The position numbers and the translations under genes were made by a program. This document shows positions 1 to 8,070 of a stretch of 64,000 nucleotides of DNA, one piece after another. Numbering within the stretch: the stretch's first letter is position 1; every line of letters begins with the position of its first letter. The notes under the pieces were generated by a model, which saw nothing but the letters and a program-made list of their open reading frames with translations, did no database searches and was not told the origin of the DNA. The stretch is from Chersky-840 sp963848335 (GTDB taxonomy: Bacteria; Actinomycetota; Acidimicrobiia; Acidimicrobiales; UBA8190), in contig CAWKDD010000001.1 of the NCBI GenBank assembly GCA_963848335.1, positions 1,178,001 through 1,242,000 on the forward strand. Reading direction: 5' to 3'.

Positions 1-28
1 CATCGAGTCGACTGAGAGAGGATGCCGA

Positions 29-172
29 GTGACCGAGTGGAACGAGGATTTGCGGCCCGAGTCCGCCATGGAGTTCAGCAAGAAGGTCTCTGGCGTGGAT
101 GACCGCACAGAGCGAAACCGTCGGACCATGAGCGGCACTCTCGAGCGCCTCGCCGCCGCCCTTGAGAACTAA
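29..172 (+). CDS. Possible small protein, 47 aa
   Basis: A short frame starts at GTG 29, with a GAGAGGA ribosome-binding site at 14-20, and ends at TAA 170-172. The product is charged and helical in character, with many Glu and Arg and a C-terminal leucine/alanine-rich stretch (TLERLAAALEN). The frame is also open to the left edge of the window, so it could instead be the tail of a longer gene. I recognise no family. The good RBS spacing is the main support; low confidence. Confidence 0.3.
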   Translation: MTEWNEDLRPESAMEFSKKVSGVDDRTERNRRTMSGTLERLAAALEN

Positions 173-633
173 TCGCGAGAGTCCTCGATTCGTCCTGATG
201 ACGTGTCGAGTGTGCGACGCCGTGGGGGGCCTTAGCAACCCGATAATCGGCGTTCTGCGCCGCCTGGAGGTCCCTGCGGACGATCCCACCATGACTGAAT
301 CGACTGCCGCTCCTGAAGGGTGACCCGAGCGGGATCACCGTCGAAGAACGTTTGCGTGCGGTCTCGTAGGTGCTGCCGGTCCGGGGACCAGTGCTATGTC
401 ACTGCTGTTCCTGCCCAGGGAGGCCACCCGGCAGCGGGTGATATCACTGACGATTGTCAAGACGGTTCTGCGTAGACAGCTGGCAAACCACTGACGAGCC
501 ACTCAGAACGAGGGCGGGCTCCTATTAAGCCATGCGTCTATGCGAAGTGTTCCGAGGACGGGCCGGCAAATCGCACCAAAGGCAAGTCAAAGCTGCCAGG
601 TATCACCAGGGCCAGGCTCCGTCCTCGGAGATC
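173..633. other. Non-coding stretch between small ORF and IS110 transposase
   Basis: No convincing gene is seen here. The part nearest the transposase stop (about 500-633) should contain one end of the IS110-family element. That family usually lacks terminal inverted repeats, so the exact end cannot be placed by eye. Short open frames here have no RBS or family signature. Confidence 0.4.
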
Positions 634-1680
634 TCAGGGGCGAGGGAGTTGGCGGTAGACCTCCCTGGCTACGTAGCGCTTCAGGATGCGGATCACCTCG
701 AGCTTCGAGCGGCCGTCCTTGGTGCGACGCTCCATGTAGACCCGGGTCCTCGGGTCCGAGACGAGGCGCACCATGACGATGCGCCACAGCGCCTGGTTGG
801 CGTAGCGGTCTCCACCGCGATTGAGCCGGTGTCGGACCACCTTGCCCGAGGGCGCCTCGATGGGTGCCACTCCGCAGAGATGGGCAAAGGCGGCCTCAGA
901 GCGAAGGCGCTCGGGGTTGTCACCGGCGGTCACGAGCAAACTGGCGGCGGTGTCGATGCCCACGCCGTAGAGGGCCAAGAGCCCCGGGGCGGTCTGTGTC
1001 ACCAGCTCGGCGAGCAAGGCGTCGATTCCAGCGACCTCCTCCTCGAGCTCCTCAATGCGCCGGCCAAGCGAACGCAACGCCACCTTGGTGGCATGGTCCA
1101 CCACGTCTGACGACGGCCGGGGGCGAAGCGACGCGCACGTCTCCCACAACGCCGTAGAGGACAGGCCCTTCAGGTGCTCACGTATGGGATCAGGGGCCGT
1201 GAAGCTGAGCTGGCGCATCTGGCACAACGCGGCGATGCGCGCCCGGCGGGCCGAGCGTTTGGCCACGACCAGGGCCCGGATGGCCTCGACGCGTCCGTCT
1301 CTGGTCTTGGGTGTGCCCGCTGCTCGCCCCGACAGGGCGGCCCGGGCCGCTTCGACGGCGTCGGCGGGGTCAGACTTGCCACTCTGGCGCCGGGCCTGCC
1401 GATTGGGCCGATCGACCTCCACGACGTCGATCCCCATCTTCTGCAGGTAGCGGGCGAGACCCGCCCCGTAGGCGCCGGTGCCCTCGACCCCGACCTTGTG
1501 TAACGCTCCGAACGACCCCATCCAGTGAAGAAGCGCCCGATAGCCACGAGCGTTTGCCTCGAAGGACTCCACACCGAGCAGGCCGCCAACAAAATCGAGC
1601 GCCGCGGCAACGTGGACGTCGAGGTGGGTGTCCACTCCGCCGGTGATAGCGCGGTCGCGCTCTACGATGGTCATCGCCAT
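634..1680 (-). CDS. IS110-family transposase (DEDD/serine type)
   Basis: The 348-aa protein has the N-terminal RuvC-like domain of IS110 transposases. Candidate DEDD residues are D17 (in GVDTH), E66 (in VEGTGAYG), D104 and D107 (in KSDPADA). The C-terminal Transposase_20 domain carries the conserved APIEAPSGK segment with the probable nucleophile S278, followed by HRLNRGGDRYAN. Full family length and no frame break suggest it is functional. The start is ATG 1680, with an AAGGAAGGG ribosome-binding site just upstream; ATG 1674 is an alternative. IS110 enzymes insert DNA through an RNA-guided reaction using a bridge RNA from the element's own end. It is unrelated to its neighbours and marks a transfer event. 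Confidence 0.93.
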   Translation of the reverse strand: MAMTIVERDRAITGGVDTHLDVHVAAALDFVGGLLGVESFEANARGYRALLHWMGSFGALHKVGVEGTGAYGAGLARYLQKMGIDVVEVDRPNRQARRQSGKSDPADAVEAARAALSGRAAGTPKTRDGRVEAIRALVVAKRSARRARIAALCQMRQLSFTAPDPIREHLKGLSSTALWETCASLRPRPSSDVVDHATKVALRSLGRRIEELEEEVAGIDALLAELVTQTAPGLLALYGVGIDTAASLLVTAGDNPERLRSEAAFAHLCGVAPIEAPSGKVVRHRLNRGGDRYANQALWRIVMVRLVSDPRTRVYMERRTKDGRSKLEVIRILKRYVAREVYRQLPRP

Positions 1681-1880
1681 CCCTTCCTTCCTTACTGGTC
1701 AAGGGGTGGCACGGCCGTCCCGGGAAGGAGACCGGTGCTGGTCGACCTGCTGGTACAGGACGACCCGTCACCCTCCGGAACGGGGCGTGCCGCGTCTGTT
1801 GTGGCTCGAACGCTGGCCGACGACGCCCTTCAACAGACAGCTAGACGTCACGCTTCTTCTCAGTCAGGCCAACGACCCGA
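1681..1880 (-). ncRNA. Candidate IS110 bridge RNA region
   Basis: About 200 bases directly upstream of the transposase start (minus strand) contain no gene. In IS110-subgroup elements such as IS621, this left end encodes a structured bridge RNA that pairs with target and donor DNA. Short self-complementary pieces are visible, for example GGTCGACC around 1739-1746. I have not derived a fold or located the guide loops. The assignment rests on family knowledge and position only. The rest of the gap up to 2071 shows nothing else. Confidence 0.3.
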
Positions 1881-2071
1881 GTACGCCCGAACGTAGCGAT
1901 GCCCATCCCACGGATGGTGGATCTTGCGCCGTATCAGGCCAACGCAGACGATAGGAGCATCGCACCCCCCAGGCTCGCCCCCTGGACCGATTTGGGGCGC
2001 ACTACCCCCGGCGTTCCCGGATGCCCTTGTTCCGGGCCGATGTCCACTCAAAGAGGCAGACTGTGGCGGCC

Positions 2072-3403
2072 ATGGATCAACCTGAGACCAGATACGTCGC
2101 TGTGGGAGATGCCGATGTCGCCTACCAGGTTGTCGGCGACGGCGACATTGACCTCCTTTACTGCTACGGGCTCGGGAGCCATCTGGAGATGTTCTGGGAG
2201 GTGCCGGAAACCGCCGACTACCTCCACCGTCTCGCCGCCTTTAGCCGGCTGATCTTCTTCGACCGCCGGGGGACGGGCGCATCCGACGGCATCGCCCGCA
2301 ACGCCATCCCCACCTGGGAGGAGTGGACCGAGGATGTGATGGCCGTCCTCGATGCGGTCGGGTCCCAACGTGCCGCCATCCTGGCGTCGCTCGACTCTGG
2401 CCCGATCGCCATCATGTTCGCGGCCATGCACCCTGAACGGGTTTCGTCGCTCATCCTCCTCAACACCACGGCACGCTATTCCTTCTCCGAGGACTATCTG
2501 ATCGGTGTGTCGCCCGAGAACGTCGAGGCCTTCGTCGCCCTGGTCAGGGAGACCTGGGGCTCGCCGGACATGGCTCGCCTCACGAACCCCTCCCTGCCCA
2601 GCGACAGCGATCTTGTCAGGCGACTCGCGAGAGTCATTCGGTGCTCGGCCACACCGCGCACCGCCGCCGCCCAGTTGGACGTGACCCTGCGGGCTGATGC
2701 ACGCCAAGCCCTGCCGCTCGTCCAGGTGCCCACACTCGTACTTCATTCACGCGAGAACGCGCTCGTTCCGGTCGACCACGGCCGCTACCTCGCCGACAAC
2801 ATCGTGGGCGCCCGCTTCGTCGAGCTGCCCGGTGGGGACATCGGCCTCACACCAGCGATGTACTCGCTCATCGACGAGGTTGCGGAGTTCATCACTGGCG
2901 AGCGTCCTGCCTTCGAGGTTGACCGCATCCTGACGACCATCTTGTTTACCGACATCATCGGGTCCACGGAGCTAGCCGCTGACCTCGGCGACCAGCGATG
3001 GCGTGCGGCTCTGGACGAGCACGATCAGACCATACGCAACCAGTTGCGCCGTTTTCGAGGTCGCGAAGTGAACACGACAGGCGACGGATTCGTCATCTCG
3101 TTCGACGGCCCAGCACGAGCGGTCCGATGTGCGCAAGCGATCATCGAGGCGACAGCCAGATCCGGATTCAAGCTGCGGATAGGTCTGCACACCGGTGAGT
3201 GCGAGGTTCGGGGCGAGGACCTCGGAGGGCTATCAGTTCACATCGCTGCCCGGGTAGGCGCCCTTGCCAGGCCGGGAGAGATCTTGGTCTCTGGAACCGT
3301 CAAAGACCTTGTCATCGGTTCCGATATCGATTTCGCCGATCGCGGGGAGCGGAAGCTAAAGGGCGTCCCTGGGGATTGGAAGCTCTTCGCAGTAGAGGGC
3401 TGA
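2072..3403 (+). CDS. Alpha/beta-hydrolase fused to class III adenylate/guanylate cyclase
   Basis: The 443-aa protein starts at ATG 2072, where the usual family opening MDQPETRYVAVGDADVAYQ begins; the frame is open further upstream to 2021. Residues ~10-270 form an alpha/beta-hydrolase fold, and ~290-443 a class III cyclase homology domain with metal-binding aspartates in FTDIIGST and TTGDGF and a late PGEILVSGTVKDL segment. The expected nucleophile elbow reads ASLDSGP, so the usual serine (GxSxGG) seems replaced by leucine. The hydrolase domain may therefore be a sensor rather than an enzyme. The expected role is cytoplasmic cAMP or cGMP synthesis from ATP or GTP. It is convergent with the copper operon. 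Confidence 0.85.
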   Translation: MDQPETRYVAVGDADVAYQVVGDGDIDLLYCYGLGSHLEMFWEVPETADYLHRLAAFSRLIFFDRRGTGASDGIARNAIPTWEEWTEDVMAVLDAVGSQRAAILASLDSGPIAIMFAAMHPERVSSLILLNTTARYSFSEDYLIGVSPENVEAFVALVRETWGSPDMARLTNPSLPSDSDLVRRLARVIRCSATPRTAAAQLDVTLRADARQALPLVQVPTLVLHSRENALVPVDHGRYLADNIVGARFVELPGGDIGLTPAMYSLIDEVAEFITGERPAFEVDRILTTILFTDIIGSTELAADLGDQRWRAALDEHDQTIRNQLRRFRGREVNTTGDGFVISFDGPARAVRCAQAIIEATARSGFKLRIGLHTGECEVRGEDLGGLSVHIAARVGALARPGEILVSGTVKDLVIGSDIDFADRGERKLKGVPGDWKLFAVEG

Positions 3404-3430
3404 CAGATCGCACTGTATGTGCCGGTCCCG

Positions 3431-3451
3431 GTCGCCCCGGTTGGGGACGAC
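3431..3451. terminator. Possible bidirectional hairpin between convergent genes
   Basis: GTCGCCCC (3431-3438) can pair with GGGG-A-CGAC (3443-3451) across a GGTT loop with one bulged base. It lies between the cyclase stop (3403) and the CopA stop (3476). There is no clear T tract, as is common in high-GC actinobacteria, so a termination role is inferred from position and the stem only. Confidence 0.35.
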
Positions 3452-3475
3452 GACCGCTCGGCGTAGCCGGATACC

Positions 3476-5770
3476 TCACCCCCGGTACGCCCTTAAAGGA
3501 GCCCTCGAACCACCCGGTATCGCGCGTCGCAACCGAGCACTGTTCCAGACGACGAAGGAAGACGAGAGCGCCATGGATGCTGCTGCGAGGAGCGGGTTGA
3601 GAAGACCGAAAGCCGCGAGCGGAATGGCGGCCGTGTTGTAACAGAACGCCCACAGCAGGTTCGTCTTGATGGTGTGTAGCGATGCTCGGGCGAGACCGAT
3701 GGCGTCGGGAACAGAGTGCAAGGAGTCCCCGATAAGAATCATCCCCGCCGCGTTGATCGCTACGTCGGTTCCCGATCCGAGGGCCAGACCCAGATCGGCA
3801 GCCACAAGCACAGGACCGTCGTTCACACCGTCACCTACCATGCCAACGACCCGTCCTTGCGCTTGCAGCGACTGGACGAACCTCACCTTCTCGGTGGGTA
3901 GAACCTCGGCAACCGAGTCGTCCATGCCGAGCTGCAGACCGACTGCCGCCGTCACGACCTCTGAGTCACCACTGAGGAGCACGCAGCGCACCCCCATCGC
4001 ATGGAGGCGAGAAACGGCCTCATGGGCGGAGTCCTTGATGGCATCGGCCACGGCAAAAGCCCCCACCGCTTGATCGTCCACGGCGACGACTACCGTCGTG
4101 CTCCCCTTATGTGCCCAGGTCGTACACCACTCCAGAACCTCGTCGGGTACGCCGATCCCCTCCTGGGCCAGCAGCCGTGAGTTCCCGACGAGAACCCGAT
4201 GCCCCTTGATGGATCCCGTCACCCCCAACCCAGGTTCCGAAGCGAACCCATCCACCTCGGGCAGATCTCCAACCTCGCCCCGAGCCGCCGCCACGACGGC
4301 CGTGCCGATCGCGTGCTCGGAGCCGACCTCCACTGCACCCGCGTATCTGAGCATGCTCGCCTCATCGCTATCCGTCGCGGACATGAGGTCGAGCACCGAC
4401 ATCTTGCCCTCCGTGATGGTGCCGGTCTTGTCGAACACCACCGTATCGACGGCTCGTGACGCTTCCAGTGCCTCATACCCCTTGATGAAAACACCCATCT
4501 GGGCGGCGCGGCCGGTAGCGACGTACAGGGCGGTGGGGGTGGCGAGTCCCAAGGCGCATGGGCAAGCGATGATAAGGACCGCCAGCCCGGCGCTGAACGA
4601 CCGGTCTGTGGATCCCGTGGTCGCCATCCAGATCGCCACCGTCCCTAGGGCGATCACGAGTACAGCGGGAACAAAGGACCGCGCGATCCGATCTGCCAGG
4701 CGCTGCACTGTCGCCTTGCCGTTCTGCGCCGAATCGACCAGCGCCACCATGCGGGCCAGCTCGGTATCAGGCCCGACATCGGTGGCGCGGATGACGATGT
4801 GGCCACTCACAACGATCGTGCCACCGATGACGACATTGCCCTCGTCCGCTCGCACGGGGACAGACTCACCCGTAAGCATGCTCTTGTCGATCGTCGAGCT
4901 ACCTCTCAAGACCCGACCGTCGGCAGGCACCGTTTCGCCGGACCGGACAACGAGAGAGTCGCCCACCTGGACGTCTTCGACAGGCACCTTCGACTCCCTA
5001 CCGTGGGCGTCCAGGACCGCGGCCTCCTTGGCTCCCACGGACGCCAGCGAACGCAGGACGTCACCGGTCCGCCGCTTCGAGATGGCCTCGTAGTACCGGC
5101 CGGCGAGGAGGAAGGTGGTGACACCGGCTGCCACGTCGAGGTAGACGGCACCGCTCGCCTGGCGGAACAGCACCTCGATGGCCGACTGCGCCTTCTCTCG
5201 ATGATCGCGGAAGAACATGACGTACTCGGACCATGCGGTCGAGGCGACGATGCCGATCGACACAAGAGTGTCCATGGTGCTCGTGCCGTGCCGGGCGGCC
5301 CGGAACGCGGCGACGTACATGGGCCATGCCGCCCAGGTGACGACCGGCACCGCAAGGCCTGTCATCACCCACTGCCAGCCAGAAAAACGCAGGAGGGGAA
5401 CCAGCGAGAAGGCCAACGACCCGTCGCACAGCGGCATAAAGAGCAGCGCCGCCACGATGAGGCGCCGCCGTAGGTAGCGGACGCGGTCGTCGTCGACCGC
5501 GGCGCCAAAGCGGGTAGTGGAGGTCTCTGCGGGGGGCTCAGCCTCGTAGCCGGCCCGCTCGATGGCGTCGAGAAGCACCTCCACGGGGAGTTCGGAGGGC
5601 GCCGTGACCATGGCCCTGTCGGTGGCGTAGTTCACCGTGGCCGTGACGTCATCGAGCTCGTTGAGTCGGCTCTCCACTCGAGCCGCACACGACGCACAGG
5701 TCATGCCACGCACGGTGAGAGCGATGACTCGCGTCTCGGGCGCGGACTCGACCGTCGATGTCGCAGCCAC
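3476..5770 (-). CDS. copA: Copper-translocating P1B-type ATPase
   Basis: The 764-aa membrane ATPase pumps monovalent copper out of the cytoplasm at the cost of ATP. One N-terminal heavy-metal-associated domain (residues ~14-80) carries GMTCASC. Membrane segments follow, then the actuator TGES motif, the ion-binding ACPCALGLATP segment, the phosphorylation site DKTGTIT and the hinge GDGVND. The P1B HP motif reads SEHAIG rather than the more common SEHPL. CPC together with GMTCxxC points to Cu(I) or Ag(I). It is the last gene of a minus-strand operon, 36 bases after the BlaI/CopY-type repressor gene, so control by that repressor is expected. Confidence 0.95.
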   Translation of the reverse strand: MAATSTVESAPETRVIALTVRGMTCASCAARVESRLNELDDVTATVNYATDRAMVTAPSELPVEVLLDAIERAGYEAEPPAETSTTRFGAAVDDDRVRYLRRRLIVAALLFMPLCDGSLAFSLVPLLRFSGWQWVMTGLAVPVVTWAAWPMYVAAFRAARHGTSTMDTLVSIGIVASTAWSEYVMFFRDHREKAQSAIEVLFRQASGAVYLDVAAGVTTFLLAGRYYEAISKRRTGDVLRSLASVGAKEAAVLDAHGRESKVPVEDVQVGDSLVVRSGETVPADGRVLRGSSTIDKSMLTGESVPVRADEGNVVIGGTIVVSGHIVIRATDVGPDTELARMVALVDSAQNGKATVQRLADRIARSFVPAVLVIALGTVAIWMATTGSTDRSFSAGLAVLIIACPCALGLATPTALYVATGRAAQMGVFIKGYEALEASRAVDTVVFDKTGTITEGKMSVLDLMSATDSDEASMLRYAGAVEVGSEHAIGTAVVAAARGEVGDLPEVDGFASEPGLGVTGSIKGHRVLVGNSRLLAQEGIGVPDEVLEWCTTWAHKGSTTVVVAVDDQAVGAFAVADAIKDSAHEAVSRLHAMGVRCVLLSGDSEVVTAAVGLQLGMDDSVAEVLPTEKVRFVQSLQAQGRVVGMVGDGVNDGPVLVAADLGLALGSGTDVAINAAGMILIGDSLHSVPDAIGLARASLHTIKTNLLWAFCYNTAAIPLAAFGLLNPLLAAASMALSSSFVVWNSARLRRAIPGGSRAPLRAYRG

Positions 5771-5806
5771 CCTCAGCCCTTACTCCGGCAGCAGGGGATC
5801 ACGACC

Positions 5807-6313
5807 TCATCCTCGGCCCTTGAGTGCCTTGCGAAGGAGGGCGGCCTCCGATTCGCTGAGGCTTTCCACGAAGCGCCTCAGGGCGAGGGCCGGATTGCCG
5901 TCAGCAGACAGGGCGTCATACATCAGCACCGCGGTATGACTGCCGCGACTACCTGTCGTCTCATACCGCTTGGTCCGGCCGTCGAGCGCCGACCGCAGCA
6001 CGCCCTTGCTGACGAGCCGGTCCATGATCGTTGCCAGCGTGGTATACGCATACTTGGGGAACGCGTCGGCGACATCGCGGATCGTGATCGTCTCCGACGG
6101 TGTCGTCCACAGCCAGTCCATGACTCGCTCTTCAAGGGAGCCGAGCCTCGTCGCACCACATGCGCATTCGCTGCAGCCACACGGATCACACGAACACAAT
6201 GGATTCTGGCAGGCGGTGGCTGACTGGCCCAATGCACTCCCCTTTCTCGACTGCGCCGGGCTCTGCCGGCCGGCCCACCAATCCCGCGGCCCCTCCAGGT
6301 GATGCCTCCTCAC
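5807..6313 (-). CDS. BlaI/MecI/CopY-family repressor with Cys-rich N-terminus
   Basis: A winged-helix repressor of the BlaI/MecI/CopY family. The helix-turn-helix region runs from EERVMDWLW through TLATIMDRLVSKGVL, followed by a dimerisation tail. Before the HTH lies a cysteine cluster, CSCDPCGCSECACG, with seven Cys in 14 residues: an obvious candidate metal (copper) sensor, unlike protease-cleaved BlaI. GTG 6313 gives 168 aa. TTG 6232, preceded by AAAGGGGAG, gives 141 aa, keeps the Cys cluster, and may be the true start. It sits between the DUF5134 gene (4-base gap) and copA, so it probably autoregulates the operon through the inverted repeat at 8041-8056. Confidence 0.88.
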   Translation of the reverse strand: MRRHHLEGPRDWWAGRQSPAQSRKGSALGQSATACQNPLCSCDPCGCSECACGATRLGSLEERVMDWLWTTPSETITIRDVADAFPKYAYTTLATIMDRLVSKGVLRSALDGRTKRYETTGSRGSHTAVLMYDALSADGNPALALRRFVESLSESEAALLRKALKGRG

Positions 6314-6317
6314 CCCG

Positions 6318-7010
6318 TTAGAGCATCAGGATGAGCATAAACCCCATGCCAATGCACATCACCACGTGGCTGAGGTCTTCGAGGACCGGCGTAGTGAGGA
6401 TCCCAAAGCCGCGGCGGGCAGCGGTGGTCGAATCCACCGGTGCCTGACCGGTAGGCGCAGGGGCACCCACTGTCGCATAGGTCGATGTATAGGCAGCGAG
6501 ATGTCTCCTGTGCGTCCCGTGATGGGACGAGCCCTTGTGCGACGATCCGAGTGTGAAGATGGCCGATCCGAAGAACGTGACTGCGAGCAGCAGGCCGAGC
6601 CCTGGATCGAGGATCCCGTGCGACGAGGGGGAGGACCCGGTCATGGACATGGCGGCACCCGTGGCTCCCACTGGATAGAGGTACATGAGGATCATGGACA
6701 AACTCATGACGGCGTGGATCCCCTCGTGGGGAACATGCACTCCGTACTGCTGGACCGATTGCACGCTCCGTACGACGAACCAGACCGTGAGGGCGAGGAA
6801 GGCCGTCTCCCAGAACCAGGCCGGCCAGAAGGCCCAGTCGGTGACGAACATCCCAGCCATGGCGACGCCCATCGCTACGTGGGCGACGTCGATATCGCGC
6901 CCGACGGGGTCCGACGTCTTGAGGGACAATCCGAGCAGACCCACCGAATAGGCGGCGACGCCGAGCATGGCGAGGGCGAACAAGTAGAAGAGCCATGGTG
7001 GCGTTCCCAT
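6318..7010 (-). CDS. DUF5134 membrane protein
   Basis: A 230-aa integral membrane protein of the DUF5134 type, with about five to six hydrophobic segments. Potential metal ligands are plentiful: HVAMGVAMAGM near the start, a His/Ser-rich loop (SSHKGSSHHGTHRRH), and a Met/His-rich C-terminus (HVVMCIGMGFMLILML). The gene starts 3 bases after the previous operon member ends and stops 4 bases before the repressor frame. The family has no established biochemical function. Met/His-rich membrane segments beside copA and a Cys-rich repressor suggest a part in copper handling at the membrane; this is inference. Confidence 0.75.
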   Translation of the reverse strand: MGTPPWLFYLFALAMLGVAAYSVGLLGLSLKTSDPVGRDIDVAHVAMGVAMAGMFVTDWAFWPAWFWETAFLALTVWFVVRSVQSVQQYGVHVPHEGIHAVMSLSMILMYLYPVGATGAAMSMTGSSPSSHGILDPGLGLLLAVTFFGSAIFTLGSSHKGSSHHGTHRRHLAAYTSTYATVGAPAPTGQAPVDSTTAARRGFGILTTPVLEDLSHVVMCIGMGFMLILML

Positions 7011-7013
7011 CGC

Positions 7014-8021
7014 TCATACCTCCGCAACGTGAAGGCGCGCCCCGTCGCCACCCCGGCTCGATCCCGATGTTGGACGCACGGGCCAGTACAGCAAGGCGAG
7101 CAGAACCACGAGCGGGCCGGAGTTGGGATCCGTGGCACCTCCGGCCAGGATGCCCCCGAGGTTCTCCACGGCGATCCAGATGACTGCGAAAGTCACCGCC
7201 ACGATGACGATCATGAGCCGCATGAACTGGGGAGAGAGGTAGACGCTTGCGCCGGCCAGGGCGCAGACAATGGCGAGGAGGATGGCGGCGGCGGTCCCAC
7301 GATGAAGGAGGAAGGCCGACGAGACCTTGTCGATGTGCTCCAACCAGCCCGGTTGCCCGATCGCCGATTTGGTCACCAAATCGTGGAGAGCCTGAGGCTG
7401 GCGTCCCGAACCGACCACGGCGAGAACGGCCAGGAGTCCCCACACCCCCACCCAGATGAGGCGGGCAGCCCCTACGCCGACGGCGCGGGCGGCCACAAAG
7501 GGCTCATCTCCACCCCGGTGGGGCCACAGGAGAACGGCGAGCACGGCGTAGAACAGGACCCCACCGGGGCCACCACTGAACGGCGTCGCCGTGCCCAGGA
7601 AGACGCCACCTGCACCCTCACCGAACCACCACACGCCCAGTGCCCACACGATCGACAGTGCGAGCGCGGGGCGGACGGTGCGTGGGGAGACGATGCCGAA
7701 GGCGATGACGAACTGGATCAGGGCGAACAGTGCATTGGTGAGTACCGGCTGGTGATACACGATCGAGGCATTCCAGGTGATGGATTTAGCCACGAACCCG
7801 GGGTTCCCCGACGCCATCCCATGCAACATGCCGCTGAACCCACTGGAGCCCCTGGTGAACATGAAGGGCTGGATCTGCAGGACTGCATCGGTGAGCCAGA
7901 TCGTGGCCAACACAAGCTGGAGGGTTCGCTGAACGTCGCGTGGCCGACCGGCACGGAGCCGCCCCCCCTGCTCGACCACAACGCTGCGTGCATCCGGAGC
8001 GGCCAGGACCGTGTCTGCCAC
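7014..8021 (-). CDS. Polytopic membrane protein heading the copper operon
   Basis: The 335-aa integral membrane protein has roughly eight hydrophobic segments, a short basic N-terminus and a hydrophilic C-terminal tail. Notable residues are MLHGMASGNPGF and YHQPVLTNALF in the outer loops, which hold His and Met. I do not assign a named family. It is the first gene of the minus-strand operon leading to DUF5134, the repressor and copA, with a 3-base gap to the next gene. Its GTG start at 8021 lies 20 bases from the CTACGA-N4-TCGTAG repeat, so its promoter should be under the operon repressor. A role in copper import, export or sensing is plausible but unproven. Confidence 0.7.
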   Translation of the reverse strand: MADTVLAAPDARSVVVEQGGRLRAGRPRDVQRTLQLVLATIWLTDAVLQIQPFMFTRGSSGFSGMLHGMASGNPGFVAKSITWNASIVYHQPVLTNALFALIQFVIAFGIVSPRTVRPALALSIVWALGVWWFGEGAGGVFLGTATPFSGGPGGVLFYAVLAVLLWPHRGGDEPFVAARAVGVGAARLIWVGVWGLLAVLAVVGSGRQPQALHDLVTKSAIGQPGWLEHIDKVSSAFLLHRGTAAAILLAIVCALAGASVYLSPQFMRLMIVIVAVTFAVIWIAVENLGGILAGGATDPNSGPLVVLLALLYWPVRPTSGSSRGGDGARLHVAEV

Positions 8022-8040
8022 CTCGCACGCCTCCTACTGT

Positions 8041-8056
8041 CTACGACATCTCGTAG
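8041..8056. promoter_or_regulatory. BlaI/CopY-type operator in divergent promoter region
   Basis: A perfect inverted repeat CTACGA-N4-TCGTAG sits in the 49-base gap between the copper operon (start 8021, minus) and the lipoprotein gene (start 8071, plus). Partial symmetry extends outward (TACTGT to the left, TAGTG to the right). Size, symmetry and the TAC/GTA ends resemble operators of BlaI/MecI/CopY repressors, and such a repressor is encoded in the operon. One site could control both directions. Confidence 0.6.
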
Positions 8057-8070
8057 TAGTGTGCCCCACG

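Larger units (their letters stand above)
600..1900 (-). mobile_element. IS110-family insertion sequence (approximate limits)
   Basis: The element is defined by its complete 348-aa transposase (634-1680, minus strand). IS110 elements normally have no terminal inverted repeats and make little or no target duplication, so both limits are estimates. The longer non-coding flank lies upstream of the transposase start (1681 to about 1900). That is where the IS110 subgroup encodes its bridge RNA. The intact transposase, with all four acidic residues and the serine, suggests a recent and possibly active copy. Confidence 0.6.
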
